Shown here piece after piece: positions 34,514 to 45,809 of a DNA stretch of 64,000 nucleotides. Location of the stretch: assembly GCF_000740895.1 (NCBI RefSeq), contig NC_025261.1:1860001-1924000 (forward strand), read 5' to 3'. This stretch comes from Theileria orientalis strain Shintoku (taxonomy: Eukaryota; Apicomplexa; Aconoidasida; Piroplasmida; Theileriidae). The position numbers and the translations under genes were made by a program. Within the stretch, counting starts at the first letter, position 1; every line of letters begins with the position of its first letter. A model generated the notes under the pieces. The model searched no databases. It was given only the letters and a program-made list of their open reading frames with translations, and was not told where the DNA came from.

Positions 34514-36313
34514 TTATTTCATGACTGATTTCGTGTCAAACTGTTCAACCTCATAGTTGGCGAGACGTTTCGAGGCGTAAAAGAATTGGGCGGTGTTAGT
34601 GAACTAAATGAGTGATTAGACATTTTTAGCGTGTGCTGTAGGTCACTGAAGGCATGTAGATATCTAAGGGTGGCAGTAGCTATGAACTTACTGCTTTGAA
34701 GAATGCAAGAGGCATAGATCCGAACACCAAGAAGCGACCTGAGCGAATTATTTATAAAGAATGGAGTGTAAAAGGTTATCTGGGAGATAACTCAATGGAT
34801 AGCAGTGGAAGCTGCTCTATAACTCAATTCTAGCGCAATATCCTAGGGGCCACTTACACAGCGTGTTCATGTTTGATCCGGTCTTCGTAAACGACATCAG
34901 GTAGAGGGAAAGGAAAAATGCTTCAAAGCAGACAATTGAGGCTCCCATCAAGGCTAAATGTTTCATTAGAAGTGCACCGATGAGTCTAACTAAAGGTTGG
35001 CCTTATTGTTAGGGGTTAACACACTAGGCTCAGCGTGCCACTGACTGTGTGCCCCCTCTACTGGTTAAGTGCCTGCTCCCATGCAATAAGTTAAACTTAC
35101 GTCTCTTCTCATAGTACATCTTCAACAAAAAGAACCCGTCAATCTTCTTGTGGTTCAAGGCTCCGAGAATCGAGCACCTGTAAACCAATGAGCGGTGTTT
35201 AAGTACATTGCTGCAGTAGGCAGCACCAACTGCCCGGACATAAGTACTCACTAATCGTAGCTGGTTGAACTTACACGTAGTTGTGGGACCAGTGTCCGAC
35301 GACATCCCAGAATAATATGAAGTAGAAGACTATAGTTAAGAGTTAACGTGCTTAGGCGTGTGCATCGACGTGTGTGTTCAGTGTGCGGAGGTGCTGCGTC
35401 AATACACGGAGAAACTAGGGAACTAGCTAGGGCAGCTGAAACCTACACAGAAGGTAGTTCGGGTACTTTATGCTCAGCATCATGTAGAGGAAGGTTGTGG
35501 TCATTCTGTCGAAAAGTGAGTCGAACATTGCTCCGAAAATGGTGGCTGCACATTATGTTATCTTATGCGGTAAATTAGCAACTGCTGCGGAGTGAATACT
35601 AAAAACCCAAGTGAATAATAATTGTTAACCAATTGGGGCATTAAATGGTAGTTAAGCCCCAAATTATTAACAACTTGGCCATTGGGTGGGCCTCGTTCAC
35701 TTGTCCATATTTAAGAGTAAATAGTGCGTATTCACTAGCGTCGTTGTGTAAAAACGTACCCTCGCCGTACTTCCTGGCAATCTCACCATCGCACATGTCC
35801 AAAACAACACTGGCAACATAGAGAGTCAAAAAGTGCAGAGGCTTGTCCTTGTAAAACAGAAACGAAGTGCAAAGCAGAATCACCCGGAAAAATGCTAAAT
35901 TAATTGTTCGTTATTTTATATATAGTCGATAGTATGTGGAAGATTAGTGAATAGGGTCAATAAGTAGAAAATTCTGAAAAGAGGAAGACGTGTGGGTGTT
36001 CGACCAATAAATACAGTATGATAAAATATTATAGATAGCTAAAACTAACTTATAGAATTTGGTTTGTTAATGATAGTAGGCCTTTTTGCCTCCATGATAA
36101 ATATGGTACAATAAATAATAAATTTTTACTGAATGTGCAACCCCCCACCCAGTACGCTAAAATTAGCCTTGGTTTATAATTCCAGTGCCATCTTTTCGAG
36201 AGAAATAATAGTATTTAAATAGCATAACAAAAATTATATCCTTTCATTCTGTAAATCCCCCTACCTTGCACTGGTATTTCTGAGTAATCGAGCCGATAAT
36301 TTTCGTCTAACAT
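34514..36313 (-). CDS. PIS: CDP-diacylglycerol-inositol 3-phosphatidyltransferase (PI synthase)
   Basis: Membrane enzyme that makes phosphatidylinositol from CDP-DAG and inositol in the ER. Recognisable exons from 35894 downward give FFRVILLCTSFLFYKDK, then the CDP-alcohol phosphotransferase signature split by an intron: LDMCDGEIARKYGEA then TIFGAMFDSLFDR. The spacing is exactly DG-x2-AR-x8-G-x3-D-x3-D. Later exons give the membrane strands FILFWDVVGHWSHNY, HKKIDGFFLLKMYYEKR (as in PI synthases), two hydrophobic segments and a C-terminus ending FDTKSVMK at 34514. The 5' end is uncertain: a short exon 36313-36265 (MLDENYRLDYSEIPVQ) joins in phase, but the usual start of the first membrane helix is missing, so another exon may lie between. 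Family certain, exact start not. Confidence 0.75.
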
Positions 36314-36456
36314 TTCATCATATTTACACAAATATTCTCACATAATAGGCAATAATCCCTGAACACTGAGCCGAATTTTAAATTGTTCCAAACACCCCAA
36401 ACATTGGAGCGTAAAATTGAATATTGTCGATGTAATCAACACACCAGTGCAGAAAA

Positions 36457-38127
36457 ATGCCGATTCAGCCGGGAGATACAGTAATAATATTCGGTGGCCC
36501 AAACAAAATACACCTTACTCAGATTCCGAACGAGAATGAGATGATAGAAAATAAACAATCTGAGGCAAACGTGGGCAACGAGCGCTTAATACACAACAGG
36601 AACGGAATCTTTGACCTGGTGGACTGCATAGGAAAGGAGTACGGTCAGAAGGTGCCAAATAGCTAGTATATGTTTTGACAGTTATGTAACCTAATTAAAA
36701 TATATGATTCCAGTTGGTCAAATCAGACCCATACTTGCCAATATGACCACTTTTATACTTAATTATTATTAAGAGTATATATTAAGATATTGTTCCATAT
36801 GAAAGAGTGGGTTTTAAACAGTTGAAAGTGGTTTATATTATACAATAGCCTAAGCAAAATACATTTATACATTGACAATAAGTGCTATTTTATTGAGATG
36901 TGTTCATCATATGTGCTGAGTGTGTTTAAAATCAGCCTTAGTGATGTATCACTATGCTGAAATAAACTGCTAAGATGCTTATTGGTTATAAATGTGTAGT
37001 TATTCTGGGACTCAGGGAAGAAAACGCACTGGGTGGTACCACTGAAACCCACTCCAGAACTGATAACGAAGAGTATAACACATCGCACACAAATACTGGT
37101 TAGTACGTTTGAATAAGTGAATACATGCTTATGCAGCATCAGTGCAGTATAAATAGGTGTAACTTAGAATATGATAGTGTAATGCGATGAAGTTAATGTA
37201 ATTTAGTACCGAGCTGATATATCGTTGGTAGTATTGTTACTAGACCTGATACCAGGGAAGAGAGTTCTGGAATGCGGTATTAAACTACATAGTTAGGTAT
37301 AGATGGTTGCTAGCGACACAAGTAGTGTTAGATAAATAAGTTAACAATTAAATAGGAACCGGTTCAGGATCACTAAGTTATGCCCTAGCAAGCGCAGTGG
37401 CACCCAACGGTCACCTTTTTACGTTCGACTGTCACAGTGAAAGACAGAGCCATTCAAAGTAAGTTATAGAGTGGCATAAATTAGTAGATTTAATTAATGT
37501 GGCATTAATGCTCAATTGAAAGTGACATGACAAATGTGTAGTGACCTATTTAACAAGACTAAAATAACGAAGGTGTTGACGACATGTGAAAGGGACGCAT
37601 ACGCGCCTGACGCATTTCTACTATCAGATGAAGAAGCAGCTAGTGAATGTAAAGTAGAAGGATCGCAACAATCAATTAGTGAACACTCAATAGATTCAGT
37701 GTTCCTAGACCTACCGTCGCCATGGAAAGCAGTAGACAATGTAGTACAAGTGATTAAGGTAGGTTACTGGGGATTCATGCCTCTTTTAGCACTTTGGGAA
37801 GTTGGTGGTGTTTACGCCCTCAATTGAGCAGATACAGAAGGTGACAGAGACACTGAGGGGAAAGGGATTTACGAGTATGTAGAGCTATTATAAACTAGTT
37901 ACAAGGATTTAGATAAACCGGTTAATAATGGAACAGGGATAAGAACGTTTGAGATCCTGACGAAGCCCTGGGGAATCAGCTTCGACGGCGACTTCGACTC
38001 CTCAGAGGAGGAGAGCGCCTTCGAGTACTCAGAGGACGAGGAAGCACCGGGAGAATACGTAAACTATCAGCTGCCGCAGTTTAATCACACGGGATACCTG
38101 ACAGTTGCAACATTTAATTTGTTTTAA
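36457..38127 (+). CDS. TRM61: tRNA (adenine58-N1)-methyltransferase catalytic subunit, 319 aa
   Basis: Uses S-adenosylmethionine to form m1A58 in the tRNA T-loop, normally with TRM6. Seven exons join in phase: 36457-36651, 37000-37098, 37207-37276, 37356-37458, 37542-37758, 37790-37874, 37937-38127. N-terminal beta domain: MPIQPGDTVIIFGGP and LVDCIGKEYGQK. Then LKPTPELITKSITHRTQIL (the family's PTPELW...HRTQIL block), RADISLVVLLLDLIPGKRVL, the SAM motif LECGTGSGSLSYALASAVAP, and VFLDLPSPWKAVDNV (catalytic D-x-PSPW). It has an acidic C-terminal insert (SEEESAFEYSEDEEAP). The initiator tRNA at 58144, whose m1A58 depends on this enzyme in yeast, is in the same window. Confidence 0.92.
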
Positions 38128-38749
38128 CACTAATACGTTGCTAATATGGTTAATTGAGTGAGCGACAAAGCTAAGAGGAAAAGATCAATCTGAATTAAGT
38201 CATTCTAAAAATAAAAAAGTAGCAACTGAAGAAAGAAAAACAAAAAAATGAAATTTTAGTGATTTTATTAAATACACATAAAAACATAGTCTGTTCTAAT
38301 AGAAGTGTGTAAGAACAAAAAACCGAGTTTTAATCGAATGTAAAAGGTGAAATATAAGTGAAACAAATGTATTTCTGATAATAGTTATGATTAATGGGTT
38401 CTTATAGCTTATTTAAAAAGTTTAAAAGAATTTTGGAAATTGAAATGTGCATGAATAAGTAAAAATATATAGGAGGATTCGACAGTAAAAGGAAGATTCC
38501 AAACCCAAAACTAAATATTGAAACAAATTATAATGTTAAATGGAGTTGGTTGTTGAATTTTCATTTCGAAAAGAACAAAACGCGCCAGTTTATTTTGGAT
38601 AAATCCCCATTCGAAAACCCGAACATTGATTTGGGTTCAAACGACCAGTACCTTACAAGCAATTTTTAGAATTTTAACAGTGAGTTTATAATACATTAGT
38701 TTGTTTAAGTTGAATAGTCAGGAACTGTAATTTACGATTTATAACTAAG
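38128..38749. other. Spacer upstream of the small FAINT membrane protein
   Basis: AT-rich, no gene seen. It carries GATTCCA at 38495-38501, about 250 bp before the next ATG. Confidence 0.5.
38495..38501 (+). promoter_or_regulatory. GATTCCA element upstream of the 210-aa FAINT gene
   Basis: Exact match in GGAAGATTCCAAACC. Confidence 0.35.
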
Positions 38750-39382
38750 ATGACTATTACGATTAGAGCCCTAATTCTAATTACTATTATTTCCATTATC
38801 AAAAATGGAATTTACGCAGACGAAGTGCATCAAGAGCATCCAGAAGAAATAGAAATTATTACTGAAAACAGCCTAATCCCAAACGACAACACCAAATATG
38901 AACTGAAAGTGAAAGACATTAAGATATTTAAATACATATTCAATAACGACACCAGATGCAAAGAAGTGAAGCAAATAAATAAAATTGAAAACCCTCAAGA
39001 TCCAAACAATGATACAGTCCAGCACCTGACAATATGGAAGTACGACCGCTCCAAGCACGAAGGAAGGTACCCGCTCTCGTTCAGCTACACCAAGGACGAT
39101 GAAATCGTGGTGGATTACGGAGACGAGTGCGACATCTACGTCATGTTCGCAGGAAGGTGGCACTTCTACGGAACAGGAAACATCAAGACAGGAAAAATTA
39201 AAACTGAAAAGTTTAACTCGGAAGTAGCCAAGAGCGTCGTTACCATCACAAGCTGCGTTCTCATAGGCATACTCGTAATACTCAACTTCATCGTGATTAC
39301 CTTCATTATACGCCTCTACAAGACCATTAACCAGATGAAGATGTCGATTGACAGAAGCGAAACTAGAAAGTTGCTAATCTAG
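38750..39382 (+). CDS. Small membrane-anchored FAINT-domain protein, 210 aa
   Basis: Intronless. Signal peptide about 1-23 (IRALILITIISIIKNG). A single FAINT-like unit (about 48-140) shows KDIKIFKYIFNNDTRC, LTIWKYDRSKHEGRYPLSF and a closing RWHFYG, matching the middle units of FAINT protein 3. Unlike the four large FAINT proteins it then has one clear membrane segment (about 164-190, CVLIGILVILNFIVITFII) and a basic tail of about 20 residues. The predicted topology is type I, with the FAINT unit outside or in the vesicle lumen. Codons turn GC-rich after about 39000. It is directly upstream of a dipeptidyl peptidase on the same strand. Confidence 0.8.
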   Translation: MTITIRALILITIISIIKNGIYADEVHQEHPEEIEIITENSLIPNDNTKYELKVKDIKIFKYIFNNDTRCKEVKQINKIENPQDPNNDTVQHLTIWKYDRSKHEGRYPLSFSYTKDDEIVVDYGDECDIYVMFAGRWHFYGTGNIKTGKIKTEKFNSEVAKSVVTITSCVLIGILVILNFIVITFIIRLYKTINQMKMSIDRSETRKLLI

Positions 39383-39977
39383 CCAGCCTTCAGTGGCTAA
39401 CCTCTGAAGCCAGGAAGAAGATCCAACTAAGTTTCTGTTAAACAGACTTGGAAACATAACACGTATTAACAGTAACCACTTAATACACGTTGTTAAATGG
39501 TTGGCTATTAATTTCGTTATATATGTGATATACACGCCAGTTAAAATACATGGATTCCAGTAGTTGGTGTCGCTATGCGCACAATTCGATAGGACGGTTT
39601 AATGTTTATAAAATAAGAAGAATAGTAGCTAATTAAAAATAATATATGTAATAATAAAAAACGACAAAAATAAAAATAAAAGTAACTAAAAATTATTATG
39701 GAATCACAACACACCACAGAAGGTGAATGATATTGGTGAGTAAAATGAATTTTAAATGATAATTGAAGTGTGTAAAGTGTATACATATTATATAACACTA
39801 ATAATTGTTTTAAATAAATGTAAAGCGGATTTGCCAATACACACATTAACGGTATGATTATATAGGAATCACACACAAAATAGTTAGTAAAATGTAAACA
39901 AAACAAAGATAGAAAGTAAAAGTGATGATTGAAAGTGTATACAAATAGCTAGTTATACTCATTGAAAAATTATGTAG
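39383..39977. other. Spacer and probable 5' region of the dipeptidyl peptidase gene
   Basis: AT-rich. GATTCCA/TGGAATC copies lie at 39553 and 39699, and a third at 40027 inside the first recognised exon. The first exon of the peptidase (signal peptide) should be here but I could not fix it. Confidence 0.4.
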
Positions 39978-42608
39978 AAGGATGCGATAGGAGTATGGAA
40001 GATATATGAGACTGAAGCGAGCAGTGGATTCCATAACTGCGGAAGCTCATTTCCAAATAAAAACGCAGAAAATTTAAAAATTGATAATTTTAAATCATAT
40101 TTGGATGAGATATACGGAGATTTAAAGGAATTTACAGTAGAATTGTCAGATGAAAATTATGTACAAAGAAACCTACTGTATCCAAGAAATAATTGGAAAT
40201 ATTTGTCAGTGAAGAGTATAAAAAGTAGTCAACCAATAGGAAATTGGTAAGTAAAACGCAAATATTGAGGAAATAATGATAAAATATGTAATTTAGTAGT
40301 TAAAATGGTAGTTATGAGAAAGTAATAAGTGTGCTAGCTAAACAGGAGTTATCATGAAAACTGATAAATTAATAGGACACTGGTGTATGATGAAGGGTTA
40401 ATGATAAATATAGACAATAAAAATTACTTTGGTAACTTTATAAATATTTATATTGATACATAAACATCAATGATATTTAATTGATGATATTCAGGATACT
40501 TTAAGTACAGTAACATAAAGAATAATGAGTGTAAGCAGATAACGCAAAGTAAGAATGTGTTACATGGTAGTTTAGCATAGGAGTATATAAATATTGTTAA
40601 TTACGGCAAGTTGGTGTTGCCGTTTACATTTAAACGATGCTATTGATAGGCATAAGTGAAGACGAGTTTGGAAACATAAAGTGCTACGAAACAGACCCAA
40701 GTAAAATACAAATAGGCTGGTACAGTAAAAAGGTAAAGGAGAATTACGAGTTTGGATGTTTTTATGCCCAAAAGATATATAGTCTGAAAGATAATTATGG
40801 CCAAGGCAGTGGCACCAGCAATGGTGATAAGAGCAGCATTAGTAGTACCAGTGGTACTACCAGTACGAGTGATAGTTTGAATAATAAAAACTACATAATT
40901 GACTTGACTTACAAGACTGGTAGCACGAAAAGTAATACAACAAGTAAATATCGCAATAACATCGGTGTTGAAATTGCAAGAGGTACCGGTGATGGTGGTA
41001 AAGAAGAAGACGAGATCAGTAGAGTTGGAAGCTGGAACAGGAAAAATTACACAGAATATAGCGACTTGACACCATTCAGGTTCTTGCAACTGCACAAAGG
41101 CGTACACTACTATCCGATTAACTCGTATTTGAAAGATAAGGCTTACTTCAACTTGATTGGCACAGAGAATAGGAGTCAGGACATATACCCATGTAACGAC
41201 AAGATTGTGGAGAGAAACTACAGTAAACTGCCGAAAAATTGGTAAGTAACACCCAAAAATAGTTAATGGTGGCTACATAGATAGTTAGTGTTGATGGATT
41301 GTTGATTGGTGGTGGATAGCTGTAATCCTTGATATCTAACGTGTAGGACTTGGGGTGATCCGTTTAATGGAATGGATGAAGATATTCACATATCTAGTCA
41401 AGGTAACTGATACTGATGATGCGTAAAACTAATAGAGACATTAAGAGAATTAAGTATTGGTTTAGTTAAGAGGATAACAGTAAAATTAAGTACCATAAAT
41501 AGCTGGTCAATACAGATGGTTAAGCTCTAATTAAGGGAAAATATAATAAGTCATAGGAGATTGTGGTAGCTGTTACGTACACAGCTCACTGTATGTAATA
41601 AGTAAGAGGTTTCAAATACTGTTTAACAAGCTGTACCCAAACAAGAAGTGGCCACTGAAGCAATTTGAATTGTCAATAGATGAGCTTTTGAAATCAGTAA
41701 GTTACAAACGGGCGCATAATTGATCAATTAGTAGTAAACTAACAGAGAAGATAATAAATGCTAATAGTTATATAATGGCAGTAAATAATGGAATTAGGTT
41801 TTAAACATGGCATTTGTTAAATAGGTAATTATTAAGTAATGGGATTAATGAAACAATAATAGGCATATTGTCAAGGATGCTTCGGTGGATTTTTAATGCT
41901 GGCAGGAAAACACGTAAAGGAATTAGGAGTTAATTCAAGTAAAGAGCAAAATGGAAGATACAATAGTGATAAAAAATGGTAAAAAGATAATTGGTGATTA
42001 AAGATGTAAACAGGTACATAAAGGAATACGGATACGTTGGAGGATTCTATGAGTCCACAAATGAAATTAACATGATGAATGAAATAATAACAAATGGACC
42101 AGTGGCTGTAGCAATATATGCACCAAATGAGCTGTTTTACTACCATAGCGGTAAGAGTTTAACACTGATGATGGTGACGATGATGATTAGGAGTATTTGA
42201 CGTAAATTATAAGCACGGGATGGTGTGTGACCTACCAAACGATAACTTTAACGGTACCGTTAGATAGGAATGACTAATGTAGTAGTATAAAAATTAATAG
42301 TGTCAGTGCTGCTACTGATGGCATTACTGATTCTTAATAAATAACGCCCATACTTAGGTTGGGAGTACACAAATCACGCCATTGTTATTGTCGGTTGGGG
42401 CGAGGAGGATGTCGACAATACTAAGGTTAAGTTCTGGATATGTAAAAACACTTGGGGGATCAATTGGGGAGTTGAAGGCTACTTTAAGATGAAAAGAGGG
42501 GTTAATCTGCTGGGAATAGAAAGCCAAGCAGTGTATTTTGACCCGTGCATATCCAAGGGCGAGCCACTGAGTCTGATACAGTCGTACAACAAATCTAGTT
42601 ATCTGTGA
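39978..42608 (+). CDS. Dipeptidyl aminopeptidase, cathepsin C-like (papain family C1); 5' exon not found
   Basis: A lysosomal/vacuolar-type protease that removes dipeptides. Exons that join in phase: 39978-40246, 40376-40431, 40495-40548, 40650-41241, 41347-41402, 41557-41696, 41863 onward; later exons cover about 42006-42608. The exclusion (N-terminal) domain is recognisable: IGVWKIYETE...HNCGSSFPN, LVYDEGLMINIDNKNYFG, and GWYSKKVKENYEFGCFYAQK. The catalytic part has SSQGDCGSCYV (oxyanion Gln and active Cys), YCQGCFGGF, EYGYVGGFYEST, TNHAIVIVGWG (His) and KNTWGINWG (Asn), so the active site is complete. A Ser/Thr/Gly-rich insert (40800-41000) sits before the catalytic domain, where the propeptide is cleaved in relatives. 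The splice between 41863 and 42006 has two equally good donors. Confidence 0.85.
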
Positions 42609-43097
42609 CAGACCATAGTCGACGGCAGGTTGATGGAGCACTGAGTCTCTGCGTATTGATGAACATACAACATATACACTATGTATACACATACACTAGG
42701 TATATATACTGGTAGTATTGTATATGCAGGTATGTATGTGTATACATAGTGTATATAATAGTGTATATATAAGTGTATGTAGGTATATATAGGTATAAGT
42801 ATATACAGTTAAGTATAAGTATAGTAGTATAAGGTATATATAGTAACATAGATATACACATACACAAATATACACATTTAACAGTAAATACAGACATATT
42901 AGCACTTATATCAGCGTATTAAGGTCGTTAGCCTCTGAAGGTATCGGTATTGATTTGTTGTAGGCAGCGTTTTTTTAAGACCGGTACCTGTCTATAAAGC
43001 CACTTGCTAGATAGTCACATTCAGCCAATATCAAAAATAAAAGAACTAATATAGATGTTTATCCGCGAATACATATGCATAAGTTCACACTAATAGA
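42609..43097. repeat. TATA/TATG/CATA microsatellite between two convergent 3' ends
   Basis: Gene-free spacer between the peptidase (+) and the RBM22-like gene (-). From about 42660 to 42890 it consists of short TATACA/GTATAT words like those at 6613-7154, which also separate convergent genes. Confidence 0.7.
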
Positions 43098-44027
43098 TTA
43101 ATCCATCCTTTTAATGGCCTCGTTAGGATTCATTGAAGGAAACTCGGAAGCAGCAGGAGCAGCACCGGCAGCAGCAGTTTCCGCAGAAATCGATTGCTCA
43201 AGTTTATCCAGTATCTTCTTCGCGAGAGGGTCATCATGGCCCTTGTAGCGACTCTTTATGGACTGCTTTGACAGACTGGGGTCGAAAGCGTCCTCCTCGT
43301 GAGAGTAAGGACACTCCTCGCCGCGGTTACACATGCCCCTGACCCAGAAGGTGCAGATCCTGGGCTTGTTGCGGCGGTAGTAGGGAGCGACCCTGGCAAT
43401 GCGCTCCAGCAGCTGGTTGTTCTCGCTGGACATGCTAGGAGCGTAGTTGCCGGGATTGCTTTCGATGTTATTCAGCTTATGAAGCAGGTTCTTGTTCGAG
43501 TCAGGAAGCTCGAGCGGGTTTTCCAAAAATTTATCCCTGACCTAAAAAATAACCTTAAAACCTTTACATAAGTAGAAAAATTATTTAGCATTTAGAATAG
43601 TAACCGATACAGCATTAAAATTGTGTGAACGATAACACTAATACCAATTAAGGAAAGAATGGTACCACTTGGTGACCTTTCACACATAAGTTTATGTATA
43701 AGTGAATACATATAATTCACTTCATATGTAGTACATGAGTATAAATACCTGTATTGGTAATCCGTATTTAAGATCGAATAGACACGTTTGACATAGGTTT
43801 TTGACCTTGGCGCAAGTTTGACAGATTATGGTCTGCTTATATCTGGCCTTGGGACCGGGCTTCCACCTGAAGATGGTGAAAGGCCGCTCACAAATCTTAC
43901 AGTCCTTGCCCAACGTGTGCTTGATCATCCTAATCAGGGGATTCGGGCCCAGGCAGGTCTCGCAGAGAATGGGAAACTCGGCCTTTTCACCCTTCAGGAG
44001 AGTAACGTCCCTAGCGGCAGAATCCAT
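43098..44027 (-). CDS. RBM22/Slt11-like zinc-finger splicing protein lacking the RRM, 240 aa
   Basis: In other eukaryotes RBM22/Slt11 (Ecm2) contacts U6 snRNA in the activated spliceosome. Two exons, 44027-43749 and 43541-43098, join in phase. The N-terminal Cys-rich module is highly conserved: [54 protein letters not shown]. The CCCH finger follows: [20 protein letters not shown] then CPYSHEE, then [20 protein letters not shown]. Family members continue into an RRM; here the protein ends after an Ala-rich stretch with EAIKRMD and a stop. No RRM exon is visible before the microsatellite. It may be a real loss, or the RRM may be supplied by another gene. Confidence 0.85.
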
Positions 44028-44391
44028 GGCAAATTAAGGCTGAATGAGCTCAAAATAAAACTAAAACAATATATTGTAGTCGATGATATCAATGCAGGTG
44101 CCTTCGAAAGTTTTAATAGTTGAGAATATAATGTATTTATGCAAATTATAGTATAAAGGCAGGAAGGCAGTTTTAAAATGCGATAAACAGTATAAAAACT
44201 ATAAAATAATAATAATAATCAATAAAAAGTCAATATTAATGTTAAATATTATGATTATACAAACAATTGTAAAAAATATTTTCTAAACGTTGTTTAATGT
44301 CAGGTATTATCATTAGTTAAATAAAGAATATCATTTACACATTAAACTGAATTTGAGATTTTAAATAACTCTTTTTGATGATGATTTAAAT
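44028..44391. promoter_or_regulatory. Divergent upstream region (RBM22-like and EF-hand-like genes)
   Basis: AT-rich, no gene and no GATTCCA element seen. Confidence 0.4.
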
Positions 44392-45656
44392 ATGAAATCC
44401 ACAAATATCGACGATTGGCTATGTCTGTGCACACCGTTAAGCTGCTTCCAAAGAAAACAGACAAATGGTATAATAAGTCAATTGAATTTAAAGTTATTTA
44501 ATCTTCATAAATAGTATTTAATATATACATAAATAATTTGTATTTATTTTGTAGTTTTTTATAATTTTTTATAGATTCATTCACTGATGTTATCAGGAGA
44601 TTGTTTACAAACAGAGATGAGTTAAACACTAACACATACGATCAATTGAGTATTAATTAAATACAATTAGTCATTATTTTCCATTCTCCATAATTATTTA
44701 CCAGAAGATCTAAAATGTTGCTACGATGAGTTGAACTCGGAGGGGGTTGACGTCATTGAGACTCAGATTAAGTTCATCAAGAGATGCATATCTCAGGACA
44801 ATAAAATAATGTATCCACATCCTGATAATAATTATTTGGCTGTCATTAGTCTTATCTAAGAAGTATTAAGACTAAAATATAATTTACACTTCCACTAGAT
44901 TAATGCCAATGTAGTCAAATTATAGTTGACGGAATCTCCAGAGGAATGGACTATAAAACACTAATTAAGTCTATTGATCCATTAATCACCATGAAAACTC
45001 CTGGATCAATAAATTTATTCGATGATAATTTCAATGATCTTTGCTTACCTGAGTCTAAAGAACTTAACACACCTGATCTAGTAGACGCTGTTAAGGGAAA
45101 ACTACAGGTTAAAGCACAGCATAAACAATAATAAAAATTTTATTTCTTATTTTAACAATTTATCACTTTAGGATAAGTTGAGAATACTGGAAAAAGAGCA
45201 TAAAGTCATGGTTGACAGAAATCAAGAGTTGAACCAGATTGTATATTAAGATCATATATAGCTATTTATGCATTAATACATATTAATTATACATACCGCT
45301 AACGTTTTTTACTAGATGTTCGATATCATCGAAAATTGGAGAAACGAGTACTTTGATGTTATAACCAGGAAGGTTGATGAAAAGAGTAGCGTAAACAATA
45401 AATTAAGTAAAAAAGAATTTAAACAAATAATAAATACAAAGTATTTTTTTATATTAACATTGCAATTATCACTTTTGATATAAATAATATTATTGGCATT
45501 ATAAAATATTTATCTTACCATTGAACAAATTAATGGTATTTTAGTAACACTGCCTGGTTTAATCTTATGTTTAACTATATCGATGACGACGGAGATGGCC
45601 TGATCGAGTGGAACCAATTTGAAATACAATTGGAAGAAATATTGCAAATGTTATAA
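44392..45656 (+). CDS. EF-hand-like protein of unknown function, 251 aa
   Basis: Seven exons join in phase: 44392-44467, 44575-44649, 44705-44810, 44915-45107, 45172-45240, 45316-45440, 45545-45656. The start at 44392 (MKSTNIDDWLCLC) is chosen because the ATG at 44421 leads to a stop after splicing. The body is helical (SFTDVIRRLFTNRDELNTNT; KLRILEKEHKVMVDRNQEL). Near the C-terminus LSKKEFKQII ends a degenerate first hand, and FNYIDDDGDGLIEWNQFEI is a near-canonical calcium loop: D1, D3, D5, G6, I8 are present but position 12 is Gln instead of Glu/Asp, so calcium binding may be weak. No transmembrane segment. I do not recognise the orthologue. Confidence 0.75.
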
Positions 45657-45809
45657 CATTGGTAGATTAGACAAATCTTTTTTTTATATAGATCTTAATA
45701 TAGGTAAAATTATTTTATATATAATTCGTTGTCGAATAAATAGTGCCATAAATAAAAATAATTTATTAAATATGGGTTAGAATAGAAAATTAATAGGATC
45801 AAGGAATTT

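Noticed and set aside
36885..37139. 84-codon minus-strand frame
   Set aside because: It overlaps two + strand signals: TRM61 exon 2 with its PTPEL...HRTQIL motif and correct splice phases.
44421..44467. ATG at 44421 as the start of the EF-hand-like gene
   Set aside because: In that frame the splice to exon 2 makes an immediate stop; the ATG at 44392 gives an open frame through all seven exons.
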